Shown here in pieces: positions 20,609-31,202 of a stretch of 64,000 nt of DNA. Every line of letters starts with the position of its first letter. Within the stretch, counting starts at the first letter, position 1. Below the pieces are notes generated by a model. The model did no database searches and was not told the DNA's origin. It worked only from the letters and a program-made list of their open reading frames with translations. The stretch comes from Piscinibacter gummiphilus (GTDB lineage: Bacteria; Pseudomonadota; Gammaproteobacteria; Burkholderiales; Burkholderiaceae_C). The position numbers were made by a program, and so were the translations under genes. The DNA is taken from positions 3,769,001 to 3,833,000 of the forward strand of contig NZ_CP136336.1 of NCBI RefSeq assembly GCF_032681285.1, read 5' to 3'.

Positions 20609-21204
20609 AGCGACTGATCGGTCTGGCCCTCGTGGCCGCAGCCAGCCTGGCGCAGGCCCAGAACACGGCCATCCCGGGCGCGCCTGCGAGCGCCGCCAAG
20701 AAGGAATTGGTCCAGCGGCTGCTGACCCTCCAACAGAACCAGCTGGACGGCATCACGCGCGACATCGTGGCGCGCCCGGCCCAGCAGATCGCGGCCATGG
20801 CCGACGAAACCTTGCAGACGCAGATCCCCCCTGCCAAGCACCCGCCGATCATCAAGAAGATCCAGGAGCATCTGCAGAAGTATGAAGAGGGCACCATGCC
20901 TCTCGTTCGCGACCGCGCCGCCAAGATCAGCCAGGCGAGCGTGGGCCCCTTCCTGGAAGAGAAGTTCACCGAAGACGAGCTCCGCCAACTGGTGAATGCA
21001 CTGGAAGCGCCTGCGTTCAAGAAATTCCAGCAGGCCCAACCCGAACTGCTGAACCTCTACGTGCAGGCCGTGCGCAAGGATCTCGCCACCGCTGTGCAGC
21101 CGAAGATCGACGCGCTGGAGCGTGACGTTCGCATCGCGGTCGGCGCGCCCGCCCCGGCCAGCGGCGCTGCCACCCCGGCACCCGCCAAGCCTGCCAAGAA
21201 GTGA
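20605..21204 (+). CDS. DUF2059-like secreted protein
   Basis: A 199-residue protein. The signal peptide ends at AQAQ (about residue 19). The mature part is helical and matches the DUF2059 pattern ([22 protein letters not shown]). A Pro/Ala/Lys-rich tail follows. Its ATG overlaps the gyrA stop by 4 bases. The function is unknown. In many Burkholderiales the position between gyrA and pheA is taken by serC; here serC is not present between them. Confidence 0.8.
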
Positions 21205-21277
21205 CGCGAACGGTGCCCGGTCCGTCGGTCTTCACTTGCCGGTCGCGCTAGGCTGCGTGCGACAATTTGTGTCACCC

Positions 21278-22384
21278 ATGGCTGATCTTTCCGCTGCCCC
21301 CAACCCCGAGCTGCTGGCCCTCAGAACGCAGATCGACGCGGTCGATCGCGAACTGCTCGCGCTGCTGAACCGGCGTGCGCGGCTCGCGCAGGAAGTCGGC
21401 GAAGTGAAGAAGAAGGAAGGCTCGGTGGCGTTCCGCCCCGAGCGTGAAGCGCAGGTCATCGACGGCATGAAGGCCGTCAATCCGGGGCCGCTGCTCGCGG
21501 AGAGCGTGGCACCGATCTGGCGCGAGATCATGTCCGCCTGCCGCGCGCTCGAGACGCCCACGCGCGTGGCCTACCTCGGGCCGGCCGGTACTTTCAGCGA
21601 AGAGGCGGCCCTCGGGTTCTTCGGCTCGTCGATCGTGAAGATCCCCTGCGCGAGCTTTGATGAGGTGTTCCACGTCACCACCTCGGGCGCGGCCGACTTC
21701 GGCGTGGTGCCGGTCGAGAACTCCACCGAGGGCGTGGTCACCCGCTCGCTCGACCTCTTCCTCACCACCCCGCTCTTCATCATCGGCGAGACCAGCCTCT
21801 TCGTTCAGCACAACCTGCTGCGCAAGGAGAACTCGCTGGCCGGCATCGAGACCGTCTGCGCCCATCCCCAGGCCCTGGCGCAGTGCCACGGCTGGCTGGG
21901 CACGCATCTGCCAAACGTCGAGCGCCGCCCGGTCGCGAGCAATGCCGAAGGCGCACGCCTCGCCGCCGCCGACCCGAAGCTGGCCGCCATCGCCAGTGCC
22001 CGGGCCGGCAGCGAGTTCGGCTTGCACCTCATTGCCCCTGCCATCCAGGACGAAGCCAACAACCGCACGCGCTTCGCCGTCGTCACCCACCCGGGCCGCC
22101 ACCCGCAGCCGCGCGCCTCGGGCCACGACTGCACGAGCCTCGTGGTCTCGGTGAGCAACCGGCCCGGCGCCGTGCACGACATGCTGGTGCCGCTCAAGCA
22201 GCACGGCGTGTCGATGACGCGCTTCGAATCCCGCCCCGCTCGGTCGGGGCAGTGGGAGTACTACTTCTACATCGACCTGCAAGGTCACCCCGACCAGCCG
22301 CACGTGGCCACCGCGCTGCGCGAGCTGCGGGAGGCCTGCGCATTCTTCAAGTTGCTCGGCACCTATCCGATCGACGTGCACTGA
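21278..22384 (+). CDS. pheA: bifunctional chorismate mutase/prephenate dehydratase (P-protein)
   Basis: A 368-residue protein. An AroQ chorismate mutase domain covers residues of about 8-95 (LRTQIDAVDRELLALLNRR). A prephenate dehydratase domain follows (YLGPAGTFSEEA; VPVENSTEGVV). A C-terminal ACT domain has the phenylalanine-binding ESRP motif. It makes phenylpyruvate from chorismate, and feedback inhibition by Phe is expected from the ACT domain. The ATG follows a 73-base gap after the DUF2059 gene. tyrA starts 14 bases downstream, so the genes share a transcript. Confidence 0.96.
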   Translation: MADLSAAPNPELLALRTQIDAVDRELLALLNRRARLAQEVGEVKKKEGSVAFRPEREAQVIDGMKAVNPGPLLAESVAPIWREIMSACRALETPTRVAYLGPAGTFSEEAALGFFGSSIVKIPCASFDEVFHVTTSGAADFGVVPVENSTEGVVTRSLDLFLTTPLFIIGETSLFVQHNLLRKENSLAGIETVCAHPQALAQCHGWLGTHLPNVERRPVASNAEGARLAAADPKLAAIASARAGSEFGLHLIAPAIQDEANNRTRFAVVTHPGRHPQPRASGHDCTSLVVSVSNRPGAVHDMLVPLKQHGVSMTRFESRPARSGQWEYYFYIDLQGHPDQPHVATALRELREACAFFKLLGTYPIDVH

Positions 22385-22398
22385 AAGCTGATTCAAAG

Positions 22399-23283
22399 AT
22401 GTTCAACCAGCTTGGCGTGATCGGATGCGGCCTGATGGGCGGCTCCTTCGCACTCGCCCTCAAGCGTGCCGGTCTGGCCAAGCGTGTCATCGGCTACAGC
22501 AAATCGCCCTCGACGACCGAGCGCGCCAAGAAGATGGGCGTGATCGACGACACCGCCGAATCGGCGCTGCTGGCGGTCTCGGGCTCCGACATCGTGATCA
22601 TGGCGGTGCCCGTGTCGGCCAGCGAAGCCACGTTCAAGGCCATCCGTCACCTGGTGGAACCTGGCGTGCTCTTCATGGACGTGGGCTCGACCAAGCGCGA
22701 CGTGGTCGATGCGGCCCGGCGCGTGCTGAAAGAGCGCGTCAGCTCCTTCGTGCCCGCCCACCCGATCGCCGGCAAGGAAGTGTCGGGCGTGGCCCATGCC
22801 GACGCGTCGCTCTATGCCGGGCGCCAGGTCATCATCACCCCGCTGCCGCAGACCGATGCAGATCTCGTGCAGAAGGCGACCGATGTGTGGTCGGCCATCG
22901 GCGCGCAGGTGCTGCGCATGACGCCGGAGAACCACGACGCCGCCTTCGCAGCCGTGAGCCACCTGCCGCACATGCTGGCCTTCGCCTTCTTCAACTCGGT
23001 AGCCAAGCAGCCGGCCGGCCGCGATTTCCTGTCGCTCGCCGGCCCGGGCTTTCGCGACTTCACCCGCATCGCCGCGAGTGACCCCGAAGTCTGGCGCGAC
23101 ATCCTGATGTCGAACCGTGAAGAGATCCTCAAGCAGTCGATGCGCTTCCGGCACACGCTGGATGCGCTCGAACACGTCATCAAGACCAGCAACGTCGAGG
23201 CGCTCGAGGACCTGATCCGCAGCGCCTCGGACGCCCGCGCCAACTGGCAGATGGGCGCCGGCAAGTCCGGGTCGTCTCGCTGA
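22399..23283 (+). CDS. tyrA: prephenate/arogenate dehydrogenase
   Basis: A 294-residue protein. The Rossmann motif GVIGCGLMGGSFALAL is at the N-terminus, HPIAGKE is the conserved catalytic region, and the C-terminal helical dimer domain includes SHLPHMLAFAF. It oxidatively decarboxylates prephenate (or arogenate) toward tyrosine. There is no fused chorismate mutase, consistent with the mutase being in pheA. The usual hisC-type aminotransferase gene between pheA and tyrA is absent. Confidence 0.94.
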   Translation: MFNQLGVIGCGLMGGSFALALKRAGLAKRVIGYSKSPSTTERAKKMGVIDDTAESALLAVSGSDIVIMAVPVSASEATFKAIRHLVEPGVLFMDVGSTKRDVVDAARRVLKERVSSFVPAHPIAGKEVSGVAHADASLYAGRQVIITPLPQTDADLVQKATDVWSAIGAQVLRMTPENHDAAFAAVSHLPHMLAFAFFNSVAKQPAGRDFLSLAGPGFRDFTRIAASDPEVWRDILMSNREEILKQSMRFRHTLDALEHVIKTSNVEALEDLIRSASDARANWQMGAGKSGSSR

Positions 23284-23322
23284 TCGCAGGCTGCGCTCCA
23301 GGCGCGGCGCAACGTTGTCCCC

Positions 23323-25323
23323 ATGTACACCACGCCGTTCCTCGACCTTCCTCCGCTGCAATCGGCCCATGGCACGGTGCGGCTGCCCGGCTCCAAGAGC
23401 ATCTCCAACCGCGTGCTGTTGCTGGCCGGCCTGAGCCGTGGCACCACCACCGTCTACGACCTGCTCGACTCCGACGACACGCAGGTCATGCTCACCGCCC
23501 TGCGCCAACTTGGCTGCGACGTGCAGACTGATGGCACCACGGTGCGCATCACCGGCCTCGGCGGCGCGCTCTCGGTGAAGCAGGCACAGCTTTTCCTCGG
23601 CAACGCCGGCACGGCGATGCGGCCCTTGACCGCCGCACTGTCGGTGCTCAGCGCACAAGGTGGCGGCGAGTTCGACCTCAAGGGCGTGCCGCGCATGCAC
23701 GAGCGGCCGATCGGCGACCTCATCGACGCTTTGCGCCAACTGGGCTGCACGATCGACTACCTCGGGCAAGACGGCTATCCGCCGCTGCGTCTGAAGGGCG
23801 GCGCGCTGCGCACCACCGATCCGATCCGCGTGCGCGGCGATGTGTCGAGCCAGTTCCTCACCGCCCTGCTGCTCGCGCTGCCGCTGGTGTCGCAAAGCAA
23901 CCCGATCACCATCGAGGTGGTGGGCGAGCTGATCTCCAAGCCCTACGTCGAGATCACGCTCAACCTGCTGCAACGCTTCGGCATCGAGGTGCAGCGTGAT
24001 GGCTGGCAGCGCTTCACCATTCCGCAAGGCAGCGAGTACCGCTCGCCGGGGAGCATCCATGTCGAGGCCGATGCTTCGTCGGCGTCTTACTTCATCGCCC
24101 TCGGCGCCATCGCCGGCTTCGAGAGCTGGCCGGTACGCATCGAAGGTGTGGGCAGCGACTCGATCCAGGGCGACATCCGCTTCATCGACGCTGCGCGCCT
24201 GATGGGCGCCGAGATCACCAGCGGCCCCGGCTGGCTGGAAGTGCGCCGAGGCACATGGCCCCTCAAGGCGATCACGCTCGACTGCAACCACATCCCCGAC
24301 GCGGCGATGACGCTGGCCCTGATGGCGCTTTACGCCGACGGCAAGACACGCCTCGACAACATCGCCAGCTGGCGCGTCAAGGAAACCGACCGCATTGCCG
24401 CCATGGCCACCGAGCTGCGCAAGCTGGGAGCCACCGTCACCGAAGGCGCGGATTTCATCGAGATCTCGCCGCCCACGGCCTGGACGCCGGCCGCCATCCA
24501 CACCTACGACGACCACCGCGTCGCGATGTGCTTCTCGCTTGCCGCCTACAACCCGGCCCGGCAACCGGTGCGCATCCTCGACCCGCGCTGCGTCGCCAAG
24601 ACCTTTCCCGACTACTTCGAGACGCTCTTTGCCGTCGCCCGCACGGACACGCCGTCGATCCCGGTCATCACGGTCGACGGCCCGACCGCCTCGGGCAAGG
24701 GCACGCTGGCGAGCGCCGTCGCGCAGGCCTTGGGCTACCACTTCCTCGATTCCGGGGCGCTCTACCGCGCCACCGCCCTGGCCGCGATGCACGCCGGTGT
24801 GGCCGAGACCGACGAAGCCGGCCTCGCCGCCGTGGCGGCCGGACTCAAGCTCAGATTCGCCCACCAGCAGATCTGGCTGGGCGGCGTCGAGGTGAGCGAC
24901 GAGCTTCGCCGCGAAGATGTCGGCGCCATGGCCTCCAAGGTTTCGGTCTGGCCAGCGGTGCGCGCCGCCCTGCTCCAGCTCCAGCTGTCCCACCGCCGTC
25001 TTCCCGGCCTGGTGGCCGACGGGCGCGACATGGGCACCGTCATCTTCCCTGCCGCGCAGCTCAAGGTCTTCGTCGTCGCAAGCGCCGCCGTGCGGGCCGA
25101 AAGACGCTATAAGCAATTGATTTCCAAGGGAATTTCGACTAGTATCGATGTCCTTCGTACCGACCTCGAGGCCCGAGACGCCCGGGACAAATCCCGCAGC
25201 GCCTCACCTCTCAAGCCAGCCGAAGACGCGATGGTGCTCGACAACTCCGAGCTCTCGGTCGACCAGTGTGTCGCCAAGGTCCTGGAGTGGTGGCAGCAAC
25301 GCAACCCGTTCGGCCAGGCCTGA
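23323..25323 (+). CDS. aroA-cmk: fused EPSP synthase / cytidylate kinase
   Basis: A 666-residue protein in one uninterrupted frame. Residues 1 to about 440 are 5-enolpyruvylshikimate-3-phosphate synthase ([33 protein letters not shown]-type [10 protein letters not shown]). From about residue 446 a complete cytidylate kinase begins, with P-loop GPTASGKGT (453-461), DSGALYRA and [11 protein letters not shown]. The first half acts in the shikimate pathway; the second phosphorylates CMP and dCMP. In most proteobacteria these are adjacent separate genes; here the stop and start are lost. Such fusions are annotated in relatives. rpsA follows, as is usual after cmk. Confidence 0.95.
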   Translation: MYTTPFLDLPPLQSAHGTVRLPGSKSISNRVLLLAGLSRGTTTVYDLLDSDDTQVMLTALRQLGCDVQTDGTTVRITGLGGALSVKQAQLFLGNAGTAMRPLTAALSVLSAQGGGEFDLKGVPRMHERPIGDLIDALRQLGCTIDYLGQDGYPPLRLKGGALRTTDPIRVRGDVSSQFLTALLLALPLVSQSNPITIEVVGELISKPYVEITLNLLQRFGIEVQRDGWQRFTIPQGSEYRSPGSIHVEADASSASYFIALGAIAGFESWPVRIEGVGSDSIQGDIRFIDAARLMGAEITSGPGWLEVRRGTWPLKAITLDCNHIPDAAMTLALMALYADGKTRLDNIASWRVKETDRIAAMATELRKLGATVTEGADFIEISPPTAWTPAAIHTYDDHRVAMCFSLAAYNPARQPVRILDPRCVAKTFPDYFETLFAVARTDTPSIPVITVDGPTASGKGTLASAVAQALGYHFLDSGALYRATALAAMHAGVAETDEAGLAAVAAGLKLRFAHQQIWLGGVEVSDELRREDVGAMASKVSVWPAVRAALLQLQLSHRRLPGLVADGRDMGTVIFPAAQLKVFVVASAAVRAERRYKQLISKGISTSIDVLRTDLEARDARDKSRSASPLKPAEDAMVLDNSELSVDQCVAKVLEWWQQRNPFGQA

Positions 25324-25468
25324 TCGAAAGAGACTTGTTCTCAAGGCCCGTCCGGGCAAACCGGTCCGCCGTTTCACCTCTGCGCCTTTCTTGCCCCACA
25401 AGTTCAAGGCGCTCCGAAGCGGCGGGTGTTCAACCTAACCCGTGGCACCTGCCACACAGAAAGTCCCC

Positions 25469-27187
25469 ATGCCTCAAGCACAAACCGCCGCCCCCGCAGG
25501 GATGGAATCCTTTGCCGCCCTGTTCGAAGAATCTCTGAACAAATCGGAGATGCGTGCAGGCGAAGTCATCACGGCTGAAGTCGTGCGCGTCGAGCACAAC
25601 TTCGTGGTGGTCAACGCAGGCCTCAAGTCCGAAGCCTACGTGCCCATCGATGAATTCAAGAACGACCAGGGTGAGCTCGAAGTTCAGCCTGGCGATTTCG
25701 TCTCCGTCGCGATCGACGCCGTCGAAAACGGCTACGGCGACACCATCCTCTCGCGCGACAAGGCCAAGCGCCTCGCCTCGTGGCTGTCCCTCGAGAAGGC
25801 CCTGGAGTCCGGCGAATTCGTGACCGGCACCGTCAACGGCAAGGTCAAGGGTGGCCTGACCGTCCTGGTGAACGGCATCCGCGCCTTCCTGCCCGGCTCG
25901 CTGCTCGACACGCGTCCTGTGAAAGACATGTCGCCCTTCGAGGGCAAGACCATGGAATTCAAGGTCATCAAGCTCGACCGCAAGCGCAACAACGTCGTGC
26001 TGTCGCGCCGTGCCGTGGTCGAAGCCTCGATGGGTGAAGAGCGCGCCAAGCTGCTCGGCACGCTGTCCGAAGGCGCCATCGTCACCGGCGTGGTCAAAAA
26101 CATCACCGAATATGGTGCGTTCGTCGACCTCGGCGGCATCGACGGCCTGCTGCACATCACCGACATGGCCTGGCGCCGTGTCCGCCACCCGAGCGAAGTC
26201 GTTCAGGTCGGCCAGGAACTGCAAGCCAAGGTCCTCAAGTTCGACGCCGAGAAGAACCGCGTCTCGCTGGGCATCAAGCAGCTGGGTGACGACCCGTGGC
26301 ACGGCGTGTCGCGCCGCTACCCGCAAGGCACGCGCCTCTTCGGCAAGGTCACGAACATCGCCGACTACGGCGCGTTCGTCGAGATCGAGCCGGGCATCGA
26401 AGGCCTGGTGCACGTCTCCGAGATGGACTGGACCAACAAGAACGTCGCCCCCAGCAAGATCGTCTCGCTGGGCGACGAAGTCGAAGTCATGGTCCTCGAG
26501 ATCGACGAAGACAAGCGCCGCATCAGCCTGGGCATGAAGCAGTGCAAGGCCAACCCGTGGGAAGAGTTCTCGGGCACCGTGCAGCGCGGCGACAAGGTCA
26601 AGGGTCCGGTCAAGTCGATCACCGACTTCGGCGTGTTCATCGGCCTGGCACAAGGCATCGATGGCCTGGTGCACCTGTCCGACCTCTCGTGGAACGAGCC
26701 CGGCGAAGCCGCGGTCCGCAACTACAAGAAGGGCCAGGAAGTCGAAGCCATCGTGCTGGCCGTCGATGTGGAGCGCGAGCGCATCTCGCTCGGCATCAAG
26801 CAGCTCGACAGCGATCCGTTCACCAGCTACACCTCGGTCAATGACCGTGGCCAGATCGTGACCGGCAAGGTCAAGACGGTCGACGCCCGTGGCGCCGAGA
26901 TCCAGCTGAACGACGACGTGACCGGCTACCTGCGTGCCTCTGAAATCAGCCGCGACCGCGTGGAAGACGCGCGCAACGTGCTGAAGGAAGGCGACGAAGT
27001 CTCCGCCCTGATCATCAACGTCGACCGCAAGACGCGTTCGATCCAGTTGTCGATCAAGGCCAAGGACAGCGCCGACCAGCAGGAAGCCATGCAGCGCCTG
27101 TCGGCCAGCAACGAGCGTGAAACCGCAGGCACCACCAGCCTCGGCGCCCTGCTCCGCGCGAAGCTCGACAACAAGGACAACGGCTGA
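25469..27187 (+). CDS. rpsA: 30S ribosomal protein S1
   Basis: A 572-residue protein with six S1 RNA-binding repeats. The first two are diverged (ribosome-binding), and the later four show the canonical G-x-V-x-x-I-x-x-Y/F-G-A/V-F-V pattern (for example [18 protein letters not shown]). S1 brings mRNA to the 30S subunit. ATG 25469 is chosen because [12 protein letters not shown] follows soon after; an in-frame GTG at 25442 and an ATG at 25502 are alternatives. It lies 145 bases after aroA-cmk and just upstream of ihfB, the standard order. Confidence 0.96.
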   Translation: MPQAQTAAPAGMESFAALFEESLNKSEMRAGEVITAEVVRVEHNFVVVNAGLKSEAYVPIDEFKNDQGELEVQPGDFVSVAIDAVENGYGDTILSRDKAKRLASWLSLEKALESGEFVTGTVNGKVKGGLTVLVNGIRAFLPGSLLDTRPVKDMSPFEGKTMEFKVIKLDRKRNNVVLSRRAVVEASMGEERAKLLGTLSEGAIVTGVVKNITEYGAFVDLGGIDGLLHITDMAWRRVRHPSEVVQVGQELQAKVLKFDAEKNRVSLGIKQLGDDPWHGVSRRYPQGTRLFGKVTNIADYGAFVEIEPGIEGLVHVSEMDWTNKNVAPSKIVSLGDEVEVMVLEIDEDKRRISLGMKQCKANPWEEFSGTVQRGDKVKGPVKSITDFGVFIGLAQGIDGLVHLSDLSWNEPGEAAVRNYKKGQEVEAIVLAVDVERERISLGIKQLDSDPFTSYTSVNDRGQIVTGKVKTVDARGAEIQLNDDVTGYLRASEISRDRVEDARNVLKEGDEVSALIINVDRKTRSIQLSIKAKDSADQQEAMQRLSASNERETAGTTSLGALLRAKLDNKDNG

Positions 27188-27242
27188 GCCGTTCCCTGAG
27201 CTGAACCACCAACGCCGTACTTCAAGGATCTGACAGGCTTCT

Positions 27243-27590
27243 ATGACGCGCTCCGATCTCGTTGCAAAGCTGGCCGAGCAATTCGGCCAACTGACCCACC
27301 GTGACACGGAGTTCGCCGTCAAGACCATCCTGGATGCGATGTCCGATGCGCTTGCGCGCGGGCACCGCATCGAGATCCGCGGGTTCGGCAGCTTCTCGAT
27401 CAACCGCCGGCCGCCGCGCGTGGGCCGCAACCCGCGCTCCGGCGAGCAGGTGGTGATCCCCGAGAAGCTGGTGCCGCATTTCAAACCGGGCAAGGCGCTT
27501 CGCGAAGCTGTCGACGCCCGTGGCGACGCATTGGAAGCTGCTGCGGCCGCGCAGGCTGCAGCGGCTGCCTCCGCCGAGCCAAGCTCCTGA
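27243..27590 (+). CDS. ihfB: integration host factor subunit beta
   Basis: A 115-residue DNA-bending protein. It begins [13 protein letters not shown] and carries the DNA-binding arm [20 protein letters not shown], the typical IhfB form. An Ala-rich tail of about 20 residues extends beyond the usual 94 or so residues. IHF-beta pairs with IHF-alpha (not in this window) and bends DNA, which also helps sigma-54 promoters such as that of glnA. The start is ATG with AGG six bases upstream. Confidence 0.95.
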   Translation: MTRSDLVAKLAEQFGQLTHRDTEFAVKTILDAMSDALARGHRIEIRGFGSFSINRRPPRVGRNPRSGEQVVIPEKLVPHFKPGKALREAVDARGDALEAAAAAQAAAAASAEPSS

Positions 27591-27620
27591 CCTCTCTGCC
27601 CGCCATCCGACATTCGCCGG

Positions 27621-27629
27621 CCTAGAATC
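27621..27629 (+). promoter_or_regulatory. possible promoter -10 of the lapA-lapB-hldE-hldD unit
   Basis: CCTAGAATC contains the -10-like TAGAAT (27623-27628). The same nine bases precede gyrA and, on the other strand, the AI-2E/hda operon. No strong -35 is visible. It lies 19 bases before the lapA ATG. Confidence 0.4.
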
Positions 27630-27647
27630 CCAGGCCCCGGAGTCGTG

Positions 27648-27965
27648 ATGCGCATCTTCATCTGGCTCGTTCGAGCCGCCCTCTTCTTCGTCCTGCTCGC
27701 CTTCGCGCTGAACAACCAGCACGAGGCCAGCCTCAAATGGTTCTTCGGCCACGAGTGGCGAACGCCCATGGTGTTCGTCGTGCTCGCGGCTTTCACGCTC
27801 GGCTGCGTGTTCGGCGTGTTGGCGATGGTGCCGAGCTGGTGGCGGGCACGGCAGGCCGTCCTGCGCCAGAAGACCGACGAGGGCGCACCGGGCACTGGCA
27901 TCGATTCGCGCCACACCGACCCGGCCTTGCCCTCCGACGCACGACTGCTCCAGCATGAACTTTGA
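27648..27965 (+). CDS. lapA: LapA family (DUF1049) inner-membrane protein
   Basis: A 105-residue protein with two membrane helices (residues of about 5-22 and 42-65) and a short cytoplasmic tail. The motif FALNNQHEASLKWF is typical of LapA. LapA works with LapB in control of LpxC turnover and LPS assembly. The start is ATG 27648 (a GTG directly before it is in frame) with GGAG six bases upstream. Its end overlaps lapB by 11 bases. Confidence 0.88.
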   Translation: MRIFIWLVRAALFFVLLAFALNNQHEASLKWFFGHEWRTPMVFVVLAAFTLGCVFGVLAMVPSWWRARQAVLRQKTDEGAPGTGIDSRHTDPALPSDARLLQHEL

Positions 27966-29112
27966 CCTCCAGTGGCTGCTGCTAGGCCTGCCGATCGCGT
28001 TCGCGCTGGGCTGGCTCGGCTCACGCCTCGACCTGCGGCAGTGGAAGCGCGAGCAGCACGATTCGCCCAAGGCCTATTTCAAAGGCCTGAACCTGCTGCT
28101 CAACGAACAGCAGGACAAGGCCATCGACGCCTTCATCGAGGCCGTCCAGCACGACCCCGACACGTCTGACCTGCACTTCGCGCTCGGCAACCTGTTTCGC
28201 CGCCGCGGTGAATACGAACGCGCCGTGCGCGTGCACCAGCACCTGGTGAGCCGCGCCGATTTGCCCAAGGCCGAGCGCGACCGCGCGCAGCATGCCCTCG
28301 CACAAGACTTCATGAAGGCCGGCCTCTTCGATCGCGCCGAAGAGGCCTACCAGGCGCTCGAAGGCACGGCCTTCGCCACCGAAGCCCAACTCGCACTGCT
28401 CACGCTTCACGAGCGCTCACGCGACTGGCGTGCCGCGGTCGAGGTCGCCCAGAAGCTCGAGCGCAGCGGCACGGCGTCGTTCGCGTCGCACATCGCGCAC
28501 TACTGGTGTGAACTGGCCCAGGAGGCGGACGCCCGCAAGCAGAGCGCCGAGGCGGACGACGCCCTGCGCCACGCCCGCGAGGCCGCCCCGCTGTCGGCCC
28601 GCCCCATCGTGCTCGCCGGCCAGCGTGCCCACGCGCGTGGCGACCACGCTCAGGCACTGGCGCTCTGGGGCGAGCTGCTGGCCGCCCACACCACCGCCTT
28701 CAACCTCGTGTCACGCGACTACGCCGCAAGCGCACTGGCCTGCGGAGAACAAGCCGCCGCCCTGGAGCGCCTGCAAGGCCTCTACCGCCGCGCCCCGACG
28801 ATGGACCTGCTCGCCGCCATCGCCACGCTCGACCCCGCGCCTGCCGCTCAACGTGCCCGTGTGCTCAGCCACCTTCAAGAGCAGCCCACGCTCTCGGCCG
28901 CACAAGAGCTGCTGCGCCAGATGACCACCGAAGGCTTCGCACTCGACGCCAACGAAGCGCAGAGCCTGCGCACTGCCGTCGGCCGCGCCGCCAAACCCCT
29001 GCAGCGCTACCGCTGCGCCGCCTGCGGCTTCGAAGCGCAGCACTATTTCTGGCAATGCCCGGGTTGCCTCAGCTGGGACAGCTACCCGCCGCAACGCCTG
29101 GAGGACCTGTAA
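27955..29112 (+). CDS. lapB: LPS assembly regulator LapB (YciM), TPR protein
   Basis: A 385-residue protein. An N-terminal membrane anchor (LQWLLLGLPIAFALGWLG) is followed by TPR repeats (about residues 35-330), then a C-terminal rubredoxin-like zinc ribbon with two C-x-x-C pairs (CAAC and CPGC). LapB presents LpxC to the FtsH protease and so limits lipid A synthesis. The gene overlaps lapA and shares TAATG with the heptose kinase gene. The operon therefore joins LPS-level control with inner-core heptose supply. Confidence 0.93.
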   Translation: MNFDLQWLLLGLPIAFALGWLGSRLDLRQWKREQHDSPKAYFKGLNLLLNEQQDKAIDAFIEAVQHDPDTSDLHFALGNLFRRRGEYERAVRVHQHLVSRADLPKAERDRAQHALAQDFMKAGLFDRAEEAYQALEGTAFATEAQLALLTLHERSRDWRAAVEVAQKLERSGTASFASHIAHYWCELAQEADARKQSAEADDALRHAREAAPLSARPIVLAGQRAHARGDHAQALALWGELLAAHTTAFNLVSRDYAASALACGEQAAALERLQGLYRRAPTMDLLAAIATLDPAPAAQRARVLSHLQEQPTLSAAQELLRQMTTEGFALDANEAQSLRTAVGRAAKPLQRYRCAACGFEAQHYFWQCPGCLSWDSYPPQRLEDL

Positions 29113-30050
29113 TGTCTCAACCCGTGGTCACGCGTGAACGGCTGGCCGCTGCCCGCGTGCTCGTCGTCGGCGACGCGATGCTCGACCGCTACTGGTTCGG
29201 CGCCGTCGAGCGCATTTCCCCCGAAGCGCCGGTGCCGGTGGTCAAGGTGAACCGCGAAGAGGAACGCCTGGGCGGCGCCGCCAACGTGGCGCTCAACGCC
29301 AAGACCCTCGGCGCCCAGACGACGCTGCTCACGGTCGTCGGCCAGGACGAACCCGCCAAGAAGCTGCAGCAACTGCTGGAGCAGAAAGGCGTGAAGACGC
29401 TGCTCGGCCATGACCCGCAGCTCTACACCATCGTCAAGCTGCGCATCATCGGCCGCTCGCAGCAGCTGATCCGCATCGACTTCGAGAATGCCCCCGACCA
29501 TGAAGTGCTGGCCGGCATGCTGCCCGAGTTCGAGAAGGCCCTCGCCGTGCACGACGTGGTGCTCTTCTCCGACTACGGCAAGGGCGGCCTGGAACACATC
29601 CCGCGCATGATCGAACTCGCTCGCAAGGCGGGCAAGCCGGTGCTGGTCGACCCCAAGGGCAACGACTACGAGCGGTATGCCGGTGCCACCACCATCACGC
29701 CCAACCGCGCCGAGCTGGCCCAGGTGATCGGCAACTGGAGCAGCGAAGCGCAGCTCCACGAGCGTGCCGAAGCGCTGCGCCAGAAGCTGCGACTCGACAG
29801 CCTGGTGCTCACCCGTTCCGAAGAAGGCATGTCGGTGTTCGACGCCCAGGGCGAGACCCGCTTCCATGCGCAGGCGCGTGAGGTGTTCGACGTCACCGGC
29901 GCCGGCGACACCGTGATCGCCACACTCGCCGCCATGCTGGCCTGCGGCCTGTCGGTGCAAGAGGCCGTGCCCGTGGCCAACAAAGCCGGTGGCCTGGCGG
30001 TGGGCAAGTTCGGCAACGCGACCCTGACCTACGAGGAGCTCTTCGCATGA
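29112..30050 (+). CDS. rfaE1: D-glycero-beta-D-manno-heptose-7-phosphate kinase
   Basis: A 312-residue PfkB-family kinase. It shows the substrate region [11 protein letters not shown], the anion-hole motif [11 protein letters not shown] near the end, and [12 protein letters not shown] at the start. It phosphorylates heptose-7-phosphate at C1. Only the kinase half is present; in E. coli HldE the adenylyltransferase is fused, so here that step needs a separate gene (rfaE2) not seen in the window. The ATG overlaps the lapB stop (TAATG), and the stop overlaps hldD (ATGA). Confidence 0.94.
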   Translation: MSQPVVTRERLAAARVLVVGDAMLDRYWFGAVERISPEAPVPVVKVNREEERLGGAANVALNAKTLGAQTTLLTVVGQDEPAKKLQQLLEQKGVKTLLGHDPQLYTIVKLRIIGRSQQLIRIDFENAPDHEVLAGMLPEFEKALAVHDVVLFSDYGKGGLEHIPRMIELARKAGKPVLVDPKGNDYERYAGATTITPNRAELAQVIGNWSSEAQLHERAEALRQKLRLDSLVLTRSEEGMSVFDAQGETRFHAQAREVFDVTGAGDTVIATLAAMLACGLSVQEAVPVANKAGGLAVGKFGNATLTYEELFA

Positions 30051-31060
30051 GCACGAAAGTGGTGGTGACCGGCGCGGCCGGCATGATCGGCAGCAACATC
30101 GTCCACGGCCTGAACGCCATCGGCATCGACGACGTGATCGCCGTCGACGACCTGACCGACGGCCCGAAGTACCGCAACCTGCTCGGCGCGAAGATCAGCG
30201 ACTACTTCGACAAGAGCGACTTCTACACCCGCTTCGCACGCGGCGAGTTCGGCAAGGTCGAGGCCGTGCTGCACCAGGGCGCCTGCTCCGACACCATGGA
30301 GCACAACGGGCGCTACATGCTCGACACCAACTACCGCTGCTCGAAGGACCTGCTCGACGCCTGCCAGGCCCAGGGCGTGCGCCTGCTCTACGCCTCGTCG
30401 GCCGCCACCTACGGCGGCAGTGACACCTTCCGCGAAGACCCGCAGTTCGAGAAACCGCTCAACGTCTACGGCTACTCCAAGCTGCTGTTCGACAACGTCG
30501 TGCGTCGCATGCTGGCGACCAGCCTCTCTGGCAAGAGCGCGCAAGTCGCCGGCTTCCGCTACTTCAACGTCTACGGCCCGCGCGAGCAGCACAAGGCGCG
30601 CATGGCCTCGGTGGCCTTCCACAACTTCAACGAGTTCCGCGAGAAAGGCCGCGTGCGCCTCTTCGGCCCCTACGGCGGCTACAACGCGGGCGAACAGTCG
30701 CGCGACTTCATCTCGGTCGACGACGTGGTGGCGGTGAACCTGTGGTTCCTGCAGCACCCCCAGAAGAGCGGCATCTTCAACCTCGGCACCGGCCGCGCAC
30801 AACCCTTCAACGACGTGGCCGCCGCGGTGGTCAACGCATCGCGCGGCTTGAAGGGCGAACCGGCGCTGTCGCTCACCGAGCTGGTGACGAAGGGCCTGAT
30901 CGAATACTTCGACTTCCCGCCCGCCCTCGTCGGCAAGTACCAGTGCTACACCCAGGCCGACATGACGCAGCTGCGCGCTGCCGGCTGCGACCACCGCTTC
31001 GCCGACGTCACGACGGGCGTCACGCGCTACGTGCAATGGCTCAGCCAGCAACCGGCCTGA
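30047..31060 (+). CDS. hldD: ADP-L-glycero-D-manno-heptose-6-epimerase
   Basis: A 337-residue short-chain dehydrogenase-type protein. The NADP-binding motif [10 protein letters not shown] is at the N-terminus, followed by the YGYSK catalytic Tyr/Lys motif and [10 protein letters not shown]. It converts ADP-D-glycero- to ADP-L-glycero-manno-heptose for the LPS inner core. It is the last gene of the lapA-lapB-rfaE1-hldD string. The 142 bases after it hold a hairpin (31123-31147) without a T tract, then comEA. Confidence 0.95.
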   Translation: MSTKVVVTGAAGMIGSNIVHGLNAIGIDDVIAVDDLTDGPKYRNLLGAKISDYFDKSDFYTRFARGEFGKVEAVLHQGACSDTMEHNGRYMLDTNYRCSKDLLDACQAQGVRLLYASSAATYGGSDTFREDPQFEKPLNVYGYSKLLFDNVVRRMLATSLSGKSAQVAGFRYFNVYGPREQHKARMASVAFHNFNEFREKGRVRLFGPYGGYNAGEQSRDFISVDDVVAVNLWFLQHPQKSGIFNLGTGRAQPFNDVAAAVVNASRGLKGEPALSLTELVTKGLIEYFDFPPALVGKYQCYTQADMTQLRAAGCDHRFADVTTGVTRYVQWLSQQPA

Positions 31061-31202
31061 CCTCCCCTATTCACTCGACCCCCTTTCGTCGGCGTTCCTG
31101 AAGGGGAAAGACTTCCCCACACCCCCTGGCTACAGTGCCGCCAGGGGTGCAGAACGGCTGCTCCCCGTCAACACCAAAGACGAATCAAAGGGAGTTCAAA
31201 AC

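Noticed and set aside
22393..25116. 907-residue minus-strand frame opposite tyrA and aroA-cmk
   Set aside because: Antisense shadow of two well-identified genes, with no start signal or motif.
25430..28024. 864-residue minus-strand frame opposite rpsA, ihfB and lapA
   Set aside because: Spans three certain genes on the other strand; its repetitive Asp/Val/Leu composition mirrors the S1 repeats.
31123..31147. Hairpin CCCCTGGC/GCCAGGGG as a terminator after hldD
   Set aside because: The 9-base loop and the lack of a T tract make termination unlikely; it may only be part of the comEA upstream region.
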